From the NCBI RefSeq assembly GCF_949987535.1, contig NC_080071.1, forward strand, positions 23,459,032 to 23,523,031: a stretch of DNA of 64,000 nucleotides, read 5' to 3'. Positions within the stretch are counted from its first letter, which is position 1. Each line of letters starts with the position of its first letter. Below the pieces are notes generated by a model that saw only the letters and a program-made list of their open reading frames with translations, made no database searches and was not told the origin of the DNA. Below, piece after piece: positions 36,719 to 48,269 of this stretch. The translations under genes and the position numbers were made by a program. This DNA comes from Balaenoptera acutorostrata (lineage: Eukaryota > Chordata > Mammalia > Artiodactyla > Balaenopteridae).

Positions 36719-37680
36719 TTAGGCATCTGCTGTATGCCAGGCACTGTGCAAGGTGCTAAAGATACAAAATGACTAACACATGGGCCTTCCCTAAGAAAGA
36801 TTCATAAGAAAACTACTTGTAAGCAAACAACTACAATCAAGAGTTACTGTGCTTTGGTGTATATGATTAAGCACTAGAGGATCCTAAGCAGGAAAATGGT
36901 CATCTGTATTTAGACTGAGGAGGTATGCAAAATTTCATAGATCGCATAATCCTTGAACTGAGACTTGGGAGGTGAGTTAGGTATGCATCAGATAATCAGG
37001 AAAGACAAAGATATTTCATACAGTTGGAAGAATAAGAGCAACATTAAGTAAAAGAGAGACTTGAGAACACCTGGCAATTCAGGAATGAAAGGGCACACAC
37101 TGGCTTACAGTAAGTGTGGCAGAGTGGATTTAGAAGCCTGCCTGGAGAAATAGGCAGATGTCAGATATTGTTTGGCTTTATAGAGTACAAAACTTTATCA
37201 TATAGGCAACAGAAAGCAATGAATGAGTTTAAAGCAGGGAAGTAATGTAGGCAGATTTGCATTTTGGAAAAAAAAAGCCATCAATATTCAGGATGGATTA
37301 AGTGGGACAAGAATGGAATTAGAAAAGATAATGCTAGGGAGAATGTTCTAATAGTCCTGGTGAGACATGAGGGTCCAAATTAAGACAGCAGCACTAGGGA
37401 TATTGAAGAGAGCATGGATTCAAGAGATGTAAAAGAGGACCTAGTGACAAATTGGATGTGCTTTGAGATGACTGGATAGATGATGCATTTACTGAGATAA
37501 ATGATAGATACTTGGGGGACAAAGAAAAGGATGAGTTCCATGGACATGTTGACTTTGACATGCCTGTGGGAAGGATGTTTAGGTAAATATGTCTAATAGG
37601 TGGATGGATGGATATATAAGTCTGCAGTCTAAGAAAAAGATCTGGTGTCAAGTCCTAGGGATCCCAATCTTGAATGAATA
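36700..37680. repeat. Ancient L1M-like 3' fragment
   Basis: 'atctgctgtatgccaggcac', 'gcagggaagtaatgtaggca', 'catgttgactttgacatgcc' and 'aggtggatggatggat' follow the same repeat order as 31866-32735. No coding capacity. Confidence 0.55.
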
Positions 37681-37689
37681 AACAGAAGA

Positions 37690-38274
37690 AAAGCCAGAAA
37701 AGGAAACAAATATGAGAAGAAAAAAAAAGGAGGAGGAGGAGGAAGACCAAGAGAAATTTAAATCATAGAGAAAAGAATGGTCAATGGTATTAAGTGCCAC
37801 AGAAAGAAACGGTAGAGCTGAAAAAAACTCCCACGGGATTTGGCATTACTAGGACCTTGGTGAAATCTGTTTTATTAGAGATAGTGATGGTTTCACAGAG
37901 TTAACCGTGAAGGGAAGGGAACTGGTGAGATAACTAGTTAGTTGAGTGTTAAGGAGAAAATAGAACAAAAAAAAATGTTAATGAAAAAAGTATAATTATA
38001 AACTATGGGGAATAGACACAGAGAGATTTTTATGATAGCTAATAAATTAATGGTGGTTATAAAATATAGTATAACCAAATAATTAGTATTGTAGATGTTT
38101 ATGATAGACCCGTGTGCCAAAGTACAGTGCCAAGCCCCAAGTTTATCACATTATAAATACTCAAAAACTATCTCCTGAATTGAATTGGATTGGGTTTCCC
38201 TTAACATGTAAATAATCATCTTCTGCGCCTTAGAATAATTTAGAGTTTAATTTGTGTATTTACTTCTGATGAAG
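37690..38274. other. Intronic stretch before exon B
   Basis: It contains a short purine tract (ggaggaggaggagg near 37730). Otherwise nothing recognised up to the splice acceptor. Confidence 0.45.
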
Positions 38275-38421
38275 GTCATCGGACACTATTTATTGGAGTT
38301 CACGTGCCCCTGGGAGGAAGAAAAAGCCATCGACGTCACAGGCATCGTGGTCATAAACACAGAAAGAGAGACAGAGAGAGAGATTCGGGACTAGAGGATG
38401 GCAGAGAGTCACCTTCCTTTG
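38275..38421 (+). CDS. SLC4A10: SLC4A10 coding exon B (basic/charged N-terminal segment)
   Basis: This internal exon of 147 nt enters in phase 1 and leaves in phase 1. It encodes the residue shared with exon A (G), then HRTLFIGVHVPLGGRKSHRR, a His/Arg/Lys-rich run and RDSGLEDGRESPSF, ending in a split Asp codon. The sequence matches the SLC4A10 cytosolic N-terminus. The basic run followed by acidic and Ser residues is typical of this exon in the sodium-bicarbonate branch of SLC4. The acceptor is unusual for its purine at -3 (AAG). The donor is TTTG|GTAAGA. Because 147 is divisible by 3 and the phases are equal, skipping would keep the frame. No mutation is seen. Confidence 0.97.
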
Positions 38422-38500
38422 GTAAGAATCTGTCTCTTTGTTTTACTTAAATTTATGATTGTAATATTATACTTGTTTGTACAATCCATAATTAGCAGTA

Positions 38501-38596
38501 ATACCTCACTCATAAAGTTGTTTATACCTTTATAAAAGATTTGGGCAGATACCTCACTCATAAAGTTGTTTATAACTTTATAAAAGATTTGGGCAG
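38501..38596. repeat. 48-bp tandem duplication, two copies
   Basis: 38501-38548 and 38549-38596 are identical except for one C-to-A change. The unit begins atacctcactcataaag. It starts 79 nt after the exon B donor. The near identity suggests a recent event. Confidence 0.95.
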
Positions 38597-38893
38597 ATTG
38601 GGGAGAAGTGGGAGAGAGAATGTTTAATCTTTATTTTTCTCTTGTGCATCTGCTTTGTGAAGGTGAGGATTGGCTTAGTTTTGTGATGGAGGAAATACAC
38701 TTAAGTAGTAGAACTTAGTTGTATTAACTCTTGATAATTTGTACACATAATAGTCATTGCTCTAAGTAGTTTGAAAATCCAAGGGGAAATGCCTCTATTA
38801 AGTTCCCAGTTACACTATTGTTGATGCTCCCCAAATTTCACTCTTAGGATGTGAACTTTCTACTGTTTTGAATATTCTTCTTTTAAAAGTATA

Positions 38894-39104
38894 CAATTGA
38901 CCCTTGAACAACTCAGGTTTGAGCTGGGAAGGTCTACTTATACATGAATTTTTTTCAATAGTAAATACTACAGCACTACATTATCCATGGTTGGTTGAAT
39001 CCATGGATGTGGAACCGGATACAACTGACTATAAATTATACATGGATTTTCAACTGTGAGGAGGGTCAGTGCCCCTAATCCCCACATTGTTCAAGGGTCA
39101 ACTA
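38894..39104. mobile_element. MER2-like (Tigger) DNA transposon
   Basis: Terminal repeats caattgacccttgaacaa and the complement of ttgttcaagggtcaacta face each other. TA flanks at 38892-38893 and 39105-39106 fit the Tc1/mariner target duplication. 'ggttggttgaatccatgg' inside is typical of this family. 211 bp, no transposase. Confidence 0.88.
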
Positions 39105-39109
39105 TATAT

Positions 39110-39576
39110 AGAATATCAAAGTATAGTGATATGGAAGTTGTTAACAATTCCTGAGTGCCGTGAGAGCCTATGTACATGACATAATTAAGAACCTGACTTT
39201 CAGTTTCCTGACCTTCCCACGTCCTATGACCTCCTTCACTGCACCTTGTTCACTTACTCATTCATTTTGTTCTCTGACCACAGCTTCACTCCTTACTTGC
39301 TTGTTCAACTACTTGACCTCTCTACTTTTTTTTCTATCCATGTTATCTTTATTTCCTGATCCTATTCTGATTTCATAGCCTGTAATTTTAGTAGTACTTT
39401 TGCTAATATTCTAAATGCCTTAATTTCCCCGTTTTAGTTTTATTCATACTTTCACCCCCATTTTAAAAACCAGATTTATGTTAGGTTCTTCCATGTCCCT
39501 ACTTTCTCCCTGCCTTTCCAAGTAGGCATGCTCTTCAGGACATAGTCATTCAACCGGGCAGGTTGTAACCATTTAA
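39110..39576. other. Intronic stretch, nothing recognised
   Basis: Pyrimidine-rich in part. No exon or repeat supported. Confidence 0.4.
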
Positions 39577-39591
39577 GTTCATTACTCAAGT

Positions 39592-39738
39592 AGGAATTCC
39601 CTGGCAGTCCAGTGGTTAGGACTTGGCACTTTCACTCCCAGGGCCGGGTTCGATCCCTGGTCAGGGAACTAAGATCCCTCAAGCCTCATGTTGTGGCCAA
39701 GAAAGAAAAAAAAAAAACCCCAAAAGTAAATAAATAAA
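39592..39738 (+). mobile_element. CHR-1 type SINE, sense
   Basis: Head ggaattccctggcagtccag, B-box-like ggttcgatccc, body end 'ttgtggccaagaaag', then an A-rich tail. Perfect 14-bp target duplication ttcattactcaagt at 39578-39591 and 39739-39752. Confidence 0.95.
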
Positions 39739-39754
39739 TTCATTACTCAAGTGG

Positions 39755-41479
39755 ACCTTCAACACCTCCTCCCAATTCTATTGAATGTTTTCAATTTTTG
39801 AAATAAGTATTTTTCAATCTTCTTCACCATTTTCCAACACCCCCCTTTTCACGGTCACCTAGCAGATGCTTTCTACTTCAAAAGGAAAATATGTCACCAG
39901 AAAGAATTAACTCAACTTCCCTCCTATGAAACATACAAACATAAACATATACCTACATCTGCAACTGTTTTTTCCTCATAATGCAATAAGGAAGTTTTCT
40001 TTTCAATTATGTTTATCTCCTATTCCCTCCCACCTTGAAATTTACACAATTTATAATCTAGTTGACTTCTTCTTCTCAACTGGATTATTCTCATCATCTA
40101 TCCTTGCAGCTGCCTCAAACCCACATTTCCCCATTCAGTTGTATTCAGATATAAGGTAAGTTAGCATATGAAGTTTGGGCGAACAATTTTACTTTTAATA
40201 CTCCATAGATATTGCTTTATTTAATATCTGGTTTTGCTAAGTATTGAAGAAAAATTTGTCTCTCTGTTTTTTCATTTTTTAAGTTTATGTCTTTTAAGCT
40301 TGAATGCTTATAGACATTTTTTTGTGTCCCTTTATTTAAGAAAACTTGCTAAGATAGACCTTATGGTGAGTACGTTAAAAAGCATTTCCAGTCTGCATAC
40401 ACTGATATTTTTCCACTGAGAGAATATTTTCCTGTCTTATCTGATTCTGTTCCACTTACTTTGGTCTCTTCTTTGTGAATTATATCTGCATGTTGGATTT
40501 ATGATATCTGCTTGTTGTCCTTTTTTTGGTAGCTTAAAGTTAGTCTGTCATTATTCATTTGATTATCTGCAGTATCGGTTCTGCATTTTACTACTTCTAT
40601 TAGGGGTTTTGATTTTGCTGTTGCATCTTTAGTTTTCTTAAATTTCTTTCTTATCTCATCTGATTTTCTTTACATTTCCTCCTGTCCTTTCCTAATTAGT
40701 ATTTTTTTTTCCTGCTTGATAAAGTCTGTGTTTTTAGTCTATTGATGATTCCCACTATTTCTGGACATTTTCTTTTGATTCTGAAGTAGATAATTTTCAG
40801 AGGTATGATCTTCTTTTGGGCCATCAAGATTATTTTGACTTTCCATTGATTTATAGTATTTTTACAGGCTGCCAGTTTTTTTATTTTTACTCACCTTTTT
40901 CCAAGGCAAAATATATCCATACTATTTCTGTCCAGCTATATCCTAAGGTGGCTTAGAGAGGCACTGCCATTAGTGTGCTCTTTGTCTCCATCGCTGTGTA
41001 TAGTTATGGGCATCAAACTTCCCCAAACACCATGTACTTCTGCCAGAGGTAGAATGATTGATGGGAGTGTGTAAAGAAAAATACTCTGTGTATCCTGCAC
41101 CAGCATGATAGAAGGATGGTCATCTTTGAGTCAGTGGGCAGAAGGGGAGGTGTGAAAGTGTCCCCCACGTTTTCAGGGTTTTTTGTTTCATGAAGTTGAG
41201 TCTGGGAGTATAACAAAGAGACAACTGGGTAGACTTCTCTTACTCCAGTTTCATCTGTTTATAGTTAGGAGAGACTCCCTCTTAGACTCTGGGAATGGAA
41301 TATCTGTTGGAATAAGCTTTAATGGTTACTTTGAGTTTCTTAAATGCTTCTAGTATTTGAGAAAATAAGCAACATTCACATTAACTTAGAAATATTCAGT
41401 AAACAAACAAAATAAGCTTGTTCCCTCTGCCTCTGTCATGTTATTCTTTTTTCCATAGCTGGATATATTATGTCAGTTT
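39755..41479. other. Intronic stretch, largely unassigned
   Basis: About 1.7 kb. 40420-40870 has a T-rich character that could be a very old antisense L1 5' region, but I cannot support it. No exon. Confidence 0.4.
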
Positions 41480-41487
41480 TTCTAGAA

Positions 41488-41645
41488 CAGTGGTTCTCAA
41501 CCTTGCCTACACCTGGGAGATTTAAAAACATTTTGATGGCCAAATCCCATACCAGTCAGAATCTCTGTGGGTGGGACCCAAGCACAGGTATTTTTAAAAA
41601 GTACCCCAGGTGATTCAACTGTGCAACCAAGGTTGAGATCCAGTG
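41488..41645. mobile_element. MER5-like hAT MITE with intact ends
   Basis: It starts cagtggttctcaacctt and ends aaggttgagatccagtg, inverted repeats matching at 15 of 17 positions. An 8-bp target duplication ttctagaa, typical of hAT, flanks it exactly (41480-41487 and 41646-41653). 158 bp, non-autonomous. Confidence 0.92.
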
Positions 41646-41856
41646 TTCTAGAAACTTTGCTATTCAGAGTGTGGTCCATCACAATGCTATGAGACTAGTT
41701 ATCAGTTACAGGAAAAAAACTGTAAAAAATACAAACACATGGAGTCTAAACAATATGCTACTAAATAGCCAAGAGATCACTGAAGAAATCAAAGAGGAAA
41801 TCAAAAAAATCTAGAAACAAATGACAATGAAAACACGATGACCCAAAACCTATGGG

Positions 41857-44805
41857 ATGCAGCGAAAGCAGTTTAAGAGGGAAGTTTATAGCAATACAAT
41901 CCTACCTCAAGAAACAAGAAACATCTCAAATAAACAACCTAACTGTACATCTAAAGCAGTTAGAGAAAGAACAACAAAAAACCCTAGAATTAGCAGAAAG
42001 AAAGAAATCATAAAGATCAGATCAGAAATAAATGAAAAAGATATGAAGGAAACAATAGCAAAGATCAATAAAACTAAAAGCTGGGTCTTTGAGAAGATAA
42101 ACAAAATCGATAAACCGTTAGCCAGACACATCAAGAAAAAAAGGGAGAAGACTCAAATCGACAGAATTAGAAATGAAACAGGAGAAGTAACAACTGACAC
42201 TGCAGGAATACAAAGGATCATGAGAGATTACTATAAGCAACTGTACACCAATAAAATGGACAACCTGGAAGAAATGGACAAATTCTTAGAAAAGTGCAAC
42301 TTTCTGAGTCTGAAACAGGAGGAAATAGAAAATATAAACAGACCAATCACAAGCACTGAAATTGAAACTGTGATTGATTAAAAATCTTCCAACAAACAAA
42401 AGCCCAGGACCAGATGGCTTCACAGGTGAATTCTATCAAAAATTTAGAGAAGAGCTAAAACCTATCCTTCGCAAACTTCCAAAATATAGCAGAGGGAGGA
42501 ACACTCCCAAACTCATTCTATGAGGCTACCATCACCCTGATACCAAATCCAGACAAAGATGTCACACACAAAAAATTACAGGCCAATATCACTGATGAAC
42601 ATAGATGCAAAAATCCTCAACAAAATACTAGCAGACAGAATCCAACAGCACATTAAAAGGATCATACACCATGATCAAGTGGGATTTACCCCAGGAATGC
42701 AAGGATTCTTCAATATACGCAAATCAATCAATGTGATACACCATATTAACAAATTGAAGGATAAAAACCATATGATAATCTCAATAGATGCAGAAAAAGC
42801 TTTTGACAAAATTCAACACCCATATATGATAAAAACTCTCCAGGCATAGAGGGAACCTACCTCAACATAATAAAGGCCATATATGACAAACCCACAGACA
42901 ACATTGTTCTCCATGGTGAAAAACTGAAACCATTTCCTCTAAGATCAGGAACAAGACAAGGTTGCCCACTCTCACCACGATTATTCAACATAGTTTTGGA
43001 AGTTTTAGCCACAGCAATCAGAGAAGAAAAAGAAAAGGAATCCAAATAAGAAAAGAAGAAGTAAAGCTGTCACTGTTTGCAGATGACATGATACTATACA
43101 TAGAGAATCCTAAAGATGCCACCAGAAAACTACTAGAGCTAATCAATGAATTTGGTAAAGTATCAGGATACAAAACTGATGCACAGAAATCTCTTGCATT
43201 CTTATACACTAACTACAAAAACTCTGAAAGAGAAATTAAGGAAACATTTCCCATTTACCACTAAAACAAAAATAATAAAATACCTAGGAATAAACCTACC
43301 TAAGGAGGCAAAAGACCTGTATGAAGAAAACTATAAGACACTGATGAAAGAAATTAAAGATGATACAAACAGATGGATAGATATACCATGTTCTTGGATT
43401 AGAAGAATGAACATTGTGAAAATGACGATACTACCCAAAGCAATCTACAGATTCAATACAATCCCTATCAAATTACCAATGGCATTTTTCACAGAACTAG
43501 AACAAAAATTTCACCATTTGTTTGGAAACACAAAAGACCCCAAATAGACAAAGCAATCTTGAGAAAGAAAAACGGAGCTGGAGGAATCAGGCTGCCTGAC
43601 TTCAGACTATACTATAACGCTACAGTAATCAAGACAGTATGTTGATTTTGTGCCAGTAGGCACAAAAACAGAAATATAGATCAATGGTACAGGATAGAAA
43701 GCCCAAAGATAAAACCATGCACATATGGTCACCTTATTTTTGATAAAGGGGGCAAGAATATACAATGGAGAAAAGACAGCCTCTTCAATAAGTGGTGCTG
43801 GGAAAACTGGACAGCTACATGTAAAAGAATGAAATTAGAACACTCCCTGACACCATACAGAAAAATAAACTCAAAATGGATTAAAGACCTAAATATAAGG
43901 CCAGACACTATAAAACTCTTAGAGGAAAACATAGGCAGAACACTCTATGACATAAATCACAGCAAGAGCCTTTTTCACCCACCTCCTAGATAAATGGAAA
44001 TAAAAACAAAATAAACAAATGAGACCTAAGGAAACTTAAAAGCTTTTGCACAGCAAAGGAAACCATAAATAAGACGAAAAGACAACCCTCAGAATGGGGG
44101 AAAATATTTGCAAACGAAGCAACTGACAAAGGATTAATCTCCAAAATATACAAGCAGCTCATGCAGCTCAATATGAAAAAAACAAACAACCCAATCCAAA
44201 AATGGGCCAAAAACCTAAATAGACATTTCTCCAAAGATGATATACAGATTGCCAACAAACACATGAAAGGATGCTCAACATCACTAATCATTAGAGAAAT
44301 GCAAATCAAAACTGCAATGAGGTATCACCTCACACCAGTCAGAATGGCCTTCATCAAAAAATCTACAAACAAGAAATGCTGGAGAGGGTATGGAGAAGAG
44401 GGAACCCTCTTGCACTGTTGGTGGGAATGTAAATCAATACAGCCACTATGGAGAAAAGTATGGAGGTTCCTTAAAAAACTAAAAATAGAACTACTGTACA
44501 ACCCAGAAATCCCACTACTCAGCATATACCCTGTGAAAACCATAATTCCAAAAGAGTCATGTACCACAGTGTTCATTGCAGCTCTATTTACAATAGCCAG
44601 GACATGGAAGCAACCTAAGTGTCCATCGACAGATGAATGGATAAAGAAGATGTGGCACATATATACAATGGAATATTACTCAGCCGTAAAAAGAAATGAA
44701 ATTGAGTTATTTGTAGTGAGGTGGATGGACCTAGAGTCTGTCATACAGAGTGAAGTGAAAGAGAAAAACAAATACTGTATGCTAACACATATATATGGAT
44801 TCTAA
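41857..44805 (+). pseudogene. L1 ORF2 pseudogene, 5'-truncated
   Basis: Pieces of ORF2: post-endonuclease part (41857-42381, with INKTKSWVFEKINKIDK), RT start (42559-42849, [17 protein letters not shown]), the catalytic region (42962-43264, [10 protein letters not shown]), and the C-terminal part (44161-44805, [19 protein letters not shown]). Frameshifts and stops lie between the pieces. The endonuclease domain is absent, so no active enzyme is encoded. Confidence 0.9.
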
Positions 44806-45170
44806 AAAAAAAAAGTGGTTCTGACGAACCTAGGGGCAGGACAGGAATAAAGATGCAGAAGTAGAGAATGGGCTTGAAGGCACGGGGAGGGGGAAGGGTA
44901 AGCTGGGATGAAGTGAGAGAATAGCATTGACATATATACACTACCAAATGTAAAATAGATAGCTAGTGGGAAGCAGCCGCATAGCACAGGGAGATCAGCT
45001 CGGTGCTTTGTGACCACCTAGAGGGGTGGGATAGGGAAGGTGGGAGGGAGACGCAAGAGGGAGGGGATATGGGGATATGTGTATACATATAGCTGATTCA
45101 CTTTGTTATACAGCAGAAACTAACACAACATTGTAAAACAATGATACTCCAATAAAGATGTTTAAAAAAA

Positions 45171-45453
45171 TGAAAGACACTGGAGCAGGAATAGCACAAA
45201 TACCTATTATGGTTGGACTCAAGTAGCAGAAGTGGGAGAAGTGGCTGGACTAAAACAAAAGGGAGTGGTAAGGATATGATGAATGAGGGTGCAAACTGTG
45301 TAATGGCATTCATGGTCAAAAACATTTATACTACTGCTCTTTATAAAGAAAATAGTTCAGAGTCAGCTGGAAGGCTGGGACTCAATAACAAGGGATTAAG
45401 TAGAAGAAAAGAGAATTTTAAAATGTACTTATCGAATAAAGAATGTTAAATAT
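45171..45453 (+). other. Putative 3'-transduced segment
   Basis: Non-L1 DNA between the L1 A run and the right target duplication, ending in AATAAA plus an A-rich tail about 15 nt later. Contains no recognised gene. The short frame at 45213-45449 has no known relative. Confidence 0.75.
45435..45440 (+). promoter_or_regulatory. Poly(A) signal AATAAA ending the transduced segment
   Basis: AATAAA lies 14-25 nt before an A-rich stretch and the target duplication. It would be the signal used by the read-through L1 transcript at its source locus. Confidence 0.65.
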
Positions 45454-45632
45454 TAAAAAGAAAAAAAGTGTGGCCCATGAGCCAGCAATATTAGCATCAC
45501 ATTTGAGCTTGTTAGAAATACAGACTCTCAGGCCCCATCCCAGACCTCTTGAATCAGAATCTGTGTATTAACAATAACTTTTGGTAACTTATATGCACAT
45601 TAAATTGGACAAACTCTAGAATATTGCTTGTC

Positions 45633-45770
45633 AAATCTTGTTGCATGTTAGACACATCTGAGGAGCTTCTAAAAAATATTGATGCTCAAAGGCTTTTATT
45701 TAATTAATCTTGGGTGTTTTCCTAGGTCATGGTATTTTTAAAAAGTATCCCAGGTGATTTAATATCCAGC
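45633..45770 (-). repeat. MER5-like fragment, degenerate
   Basis: 'catgttagacacatctgagg' and 'taaaaagtatcccaggtgat' resemble the MER5 interior in the opposite orientation. The ends are weak. Confidence 0.5.
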
Positions 45771-45779
45771 TAGGATCAA

Positions 45780-47285
45780 GAGCCATTGATCTATCTCAAG
45801 AAAGTCCTGCCTCTTTAATTTGGGAAACTTGGCAATAAGCCAGGTAGCCCAGATTCTCCCACTGATGTGTCAGCCACTATTTTTGGATGCCACCTATTCC
45901 TTCCTCCACCAACCATCTGCGAATCTTTATTGCCATTTAGACCTAAGATCTGTTTTATCAGGGACAAAGGTTTGGCACCCTAGTGGTCGCTAAGCAGTAG
46001 AACCTCCTATATTTCACTTTTTAAAGTTTCTTCAGGACTAATAATCTGCCTTTATTCCTATTCCACAGTCAGTTTAAGTGCCTTGATAATCAAGTACTCA
46101 GTTACATGCTGAGACTGAAACCATGTTATGAACACCATCCCACTTGATTTGGGCTTTGATACTGAGCATAGAGTGAATATATGAGATTACTATGCTGAAG
46201 CCTTTGAAGAAAATTTCTGACTACTTAAGAAATACTTATTTTACTTGGAAAGATTTCAAAGAAAATCTTCGGAAGACATTCCTACAGGTGCTTTAAAATT
46301 ATAAAGAATTCAACTTCCAAAGAAGTATGAGATAGAGGAGAATGTAAGGAAGCATCAGGTTCCTCTGCTGGGATCCTGGAGCTTTTATATTGTAAATTGG
46401 AGTATGGGTTTATGAAGACACAGAATAATTTGGACCCATATTTCTGGATCAAGGATCAATTTAACAAAAAGATTTTAGTGTAAATGTTTGAATTTTGGCA
46501 CTCAAAAATGTTGTCATTCCAATATACGAGAAACAGCCACAGAATCCCACTTTATTATATAACCCAATCATGTAAGGCAGTGTTGTTAGGAACCTGGTTG
46601 TATCAGTGCTGCATCCAGGGAAAACTGAACAGGCCTTACTGTAGCCAAAGAGATTATGCTCATGTTACAGGCCTGCAATGGCTGGGTTTAGTCCACCAGA
46701 TCCCATGGTTGGAATGTGATTTCTAGGTGAGTCCAAAGATAGACCCAGCTTTTTGACTGTAATCAATTCCCTGATGACAGAGTACTGCTAAAACTTTGCA
46801 TCTTGTTATTTTTAATATTGTCTTTCATTCACCTTATATAATTTTAAATTATATTTTCAACCAGGAACGTGGTTGAGTTGTTTAAAAATAAGTTTGAAGC
46901 ATTAGCTTGAAGTCAGTGAAAATATAAAAGATAACGAGAGAAATTCAGAACACTTGAATGTGAATTTGCTCCTCAGCCTCCCAACAAAGAAACAGGAGAG
47001 ATAACAAGAGTATATAAATTATAATTAATCTATAAGCACTAGAAATAAATCTTAAAGGCATCTACTTTATTAAATGCTTATTTAAAATATGGTACTCAAA
47101 GGTACTGTATAAATTAGCGCACCCCTTGAATTAGACCTGGAATTTTTCCATTCTTAGATGATAAATTGTGTACACATTTTAGGAAGAATGAAGCAAATAC
47201 AGAAAACATAACTTCAAATCTGTTTATTGATGGCAATAGCTTCTTGTTCCTATTTAACTCCCAATTGGCTGATATATAAGAATAT
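45780..47285. other. Intronic stretch, nothing recognised
   Basis: About 1.5 kb without a recognised repeat, exon or RNA gene. Confidence 0.4.
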
Positions 47286-47289
47286 CAAT

Positions 47290-48265
47290 GAGTTTTTAAA
47301 AAAATTATTTTATGTAAAGTATAACACAAGTATTTATGAATGTTAAAACATAGAAACATAAGCATACAACTCAATGATTTATGACAAAGAAACATCTGTG
47401 TAAATATTATCTTGGCTAGCACTCCAGAAACCCCCTTTGTCCTCCCTCCCAGTCACTACTCTCTCCCTTCTCCCCAAAAGGATCTCTAGTCTGTCTTCTT
47501 ACATTGGGTGTTTTGCCTGTTTTTGAACTTCTTATAAACGAAGTCATACAGGAGGTATTTGTGTCTCTGTTGTTCAACATTGTGTTGTTAGTGGGATTCA
47601 CCAATGTTTTTAGCTGTAGCTTTGGTTTATTCATTTTCGTTATTGTACAGTGCTCATTTGTTTGTATATACCATGCATTCTACTATTAATGAAAATTTAG
47701 GTTATTTAATTTTTGGAGATACTATGAAGAACAGTGCTGTGAACATTTCTGTATATGTCTCTTGGTGCACATATGCATTTCTCATACCTAGGAATGAAAT
47801 TATTTGTTGCTGAGTCATAGGATATGTGTATTTCAACTTTAGTAGATAATGCCAAACAGTTTCCAAAATAGGGTACGTATTAACACTTTCACCAGCAAAG
47901 TGTGAGAGCATATGTTGTTTTACATTCTAACTACCACTTGACAATTTCATTCTATTAACATTAACCATCTAATGAGGGGCATAATGGTATGTCATTATCT
48001 TAATTTGCATTTCTTGATTACCAGTGAGGTTGTGTAACTTTGTATGTGCTTTTTTGGCCATTTTGATAGCCTCTTCTATGAAGTGCCTATTCAGGTCTTA
48101 TGCTTGTTTTGTTTGTTTTTTTTAATTGGATCATTTATTCTTTTTGATTTGTAGAAGTTCTTTATATATTATGGACATAAGTCTTTTGTTGGTTTTTCGT
48201 GTTTCAATTATCTCACATTTGTGGCTTATCTTTTCACTCTTTTAATGGTGTCTTTTGATGTATCT
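47290..48265 (-). repeat. Old L1 3' fragment, antisense
   Basis: Order of antisense 3' UTR ('gcatacaactcaatgattta'), then the ORF2 end ('agttctttatatattatgg' at the right). Several frames in both strands are debris of ORF2. Confidence 0.75.
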
Positions 48266-48269
48266 ACAA

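Larger units (their letters stand above)
14604..38274 (+). other. SLC4A10: SLC4A10 intron, 23,671 nt
   Basis: It is bounded by a consensus donor (GTAAGA at 14604) and an acceptor ending GAAG (AG at 38273-38274). It contains only repeats and unassigned sequence. Confidence 0.93.
41680..45466 (+). mobile_element. 5'-truncated sense L1 with 3' transduction
   Basis: L1 sequence starts in ORF2 at 'cacaatgctatgagactag' and runs to its own signal AATAAA (45151-45156) and short A run ending 45170. It is followed by about 283 bp that is not L1 (45171-45453), a second AATAAA (45435-45440) and an A-rich end. Target duplication agtgtggtccat (41668-41679) and agtgtggcccat (45467-45478) encloses the whole. 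The extra DNA therefore seems to have moved with the L1. Confidence 0.88.
41660..45612 (+). repeat. Second MER5-like element, split by L1
   Basis: Its start ('ctattcagagtgtggtccat') lies left of the L1 at 41660-41679. The rest ('gagccagcaatattagcatc', 'cttgttagaaatacagactc', 'gaatcagaatctgtgt') lies at 45479-45612. The two parts join into one MER5A-type sequence once the L1 insertion and one duplication copy are removed. Confidence 0.75.
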
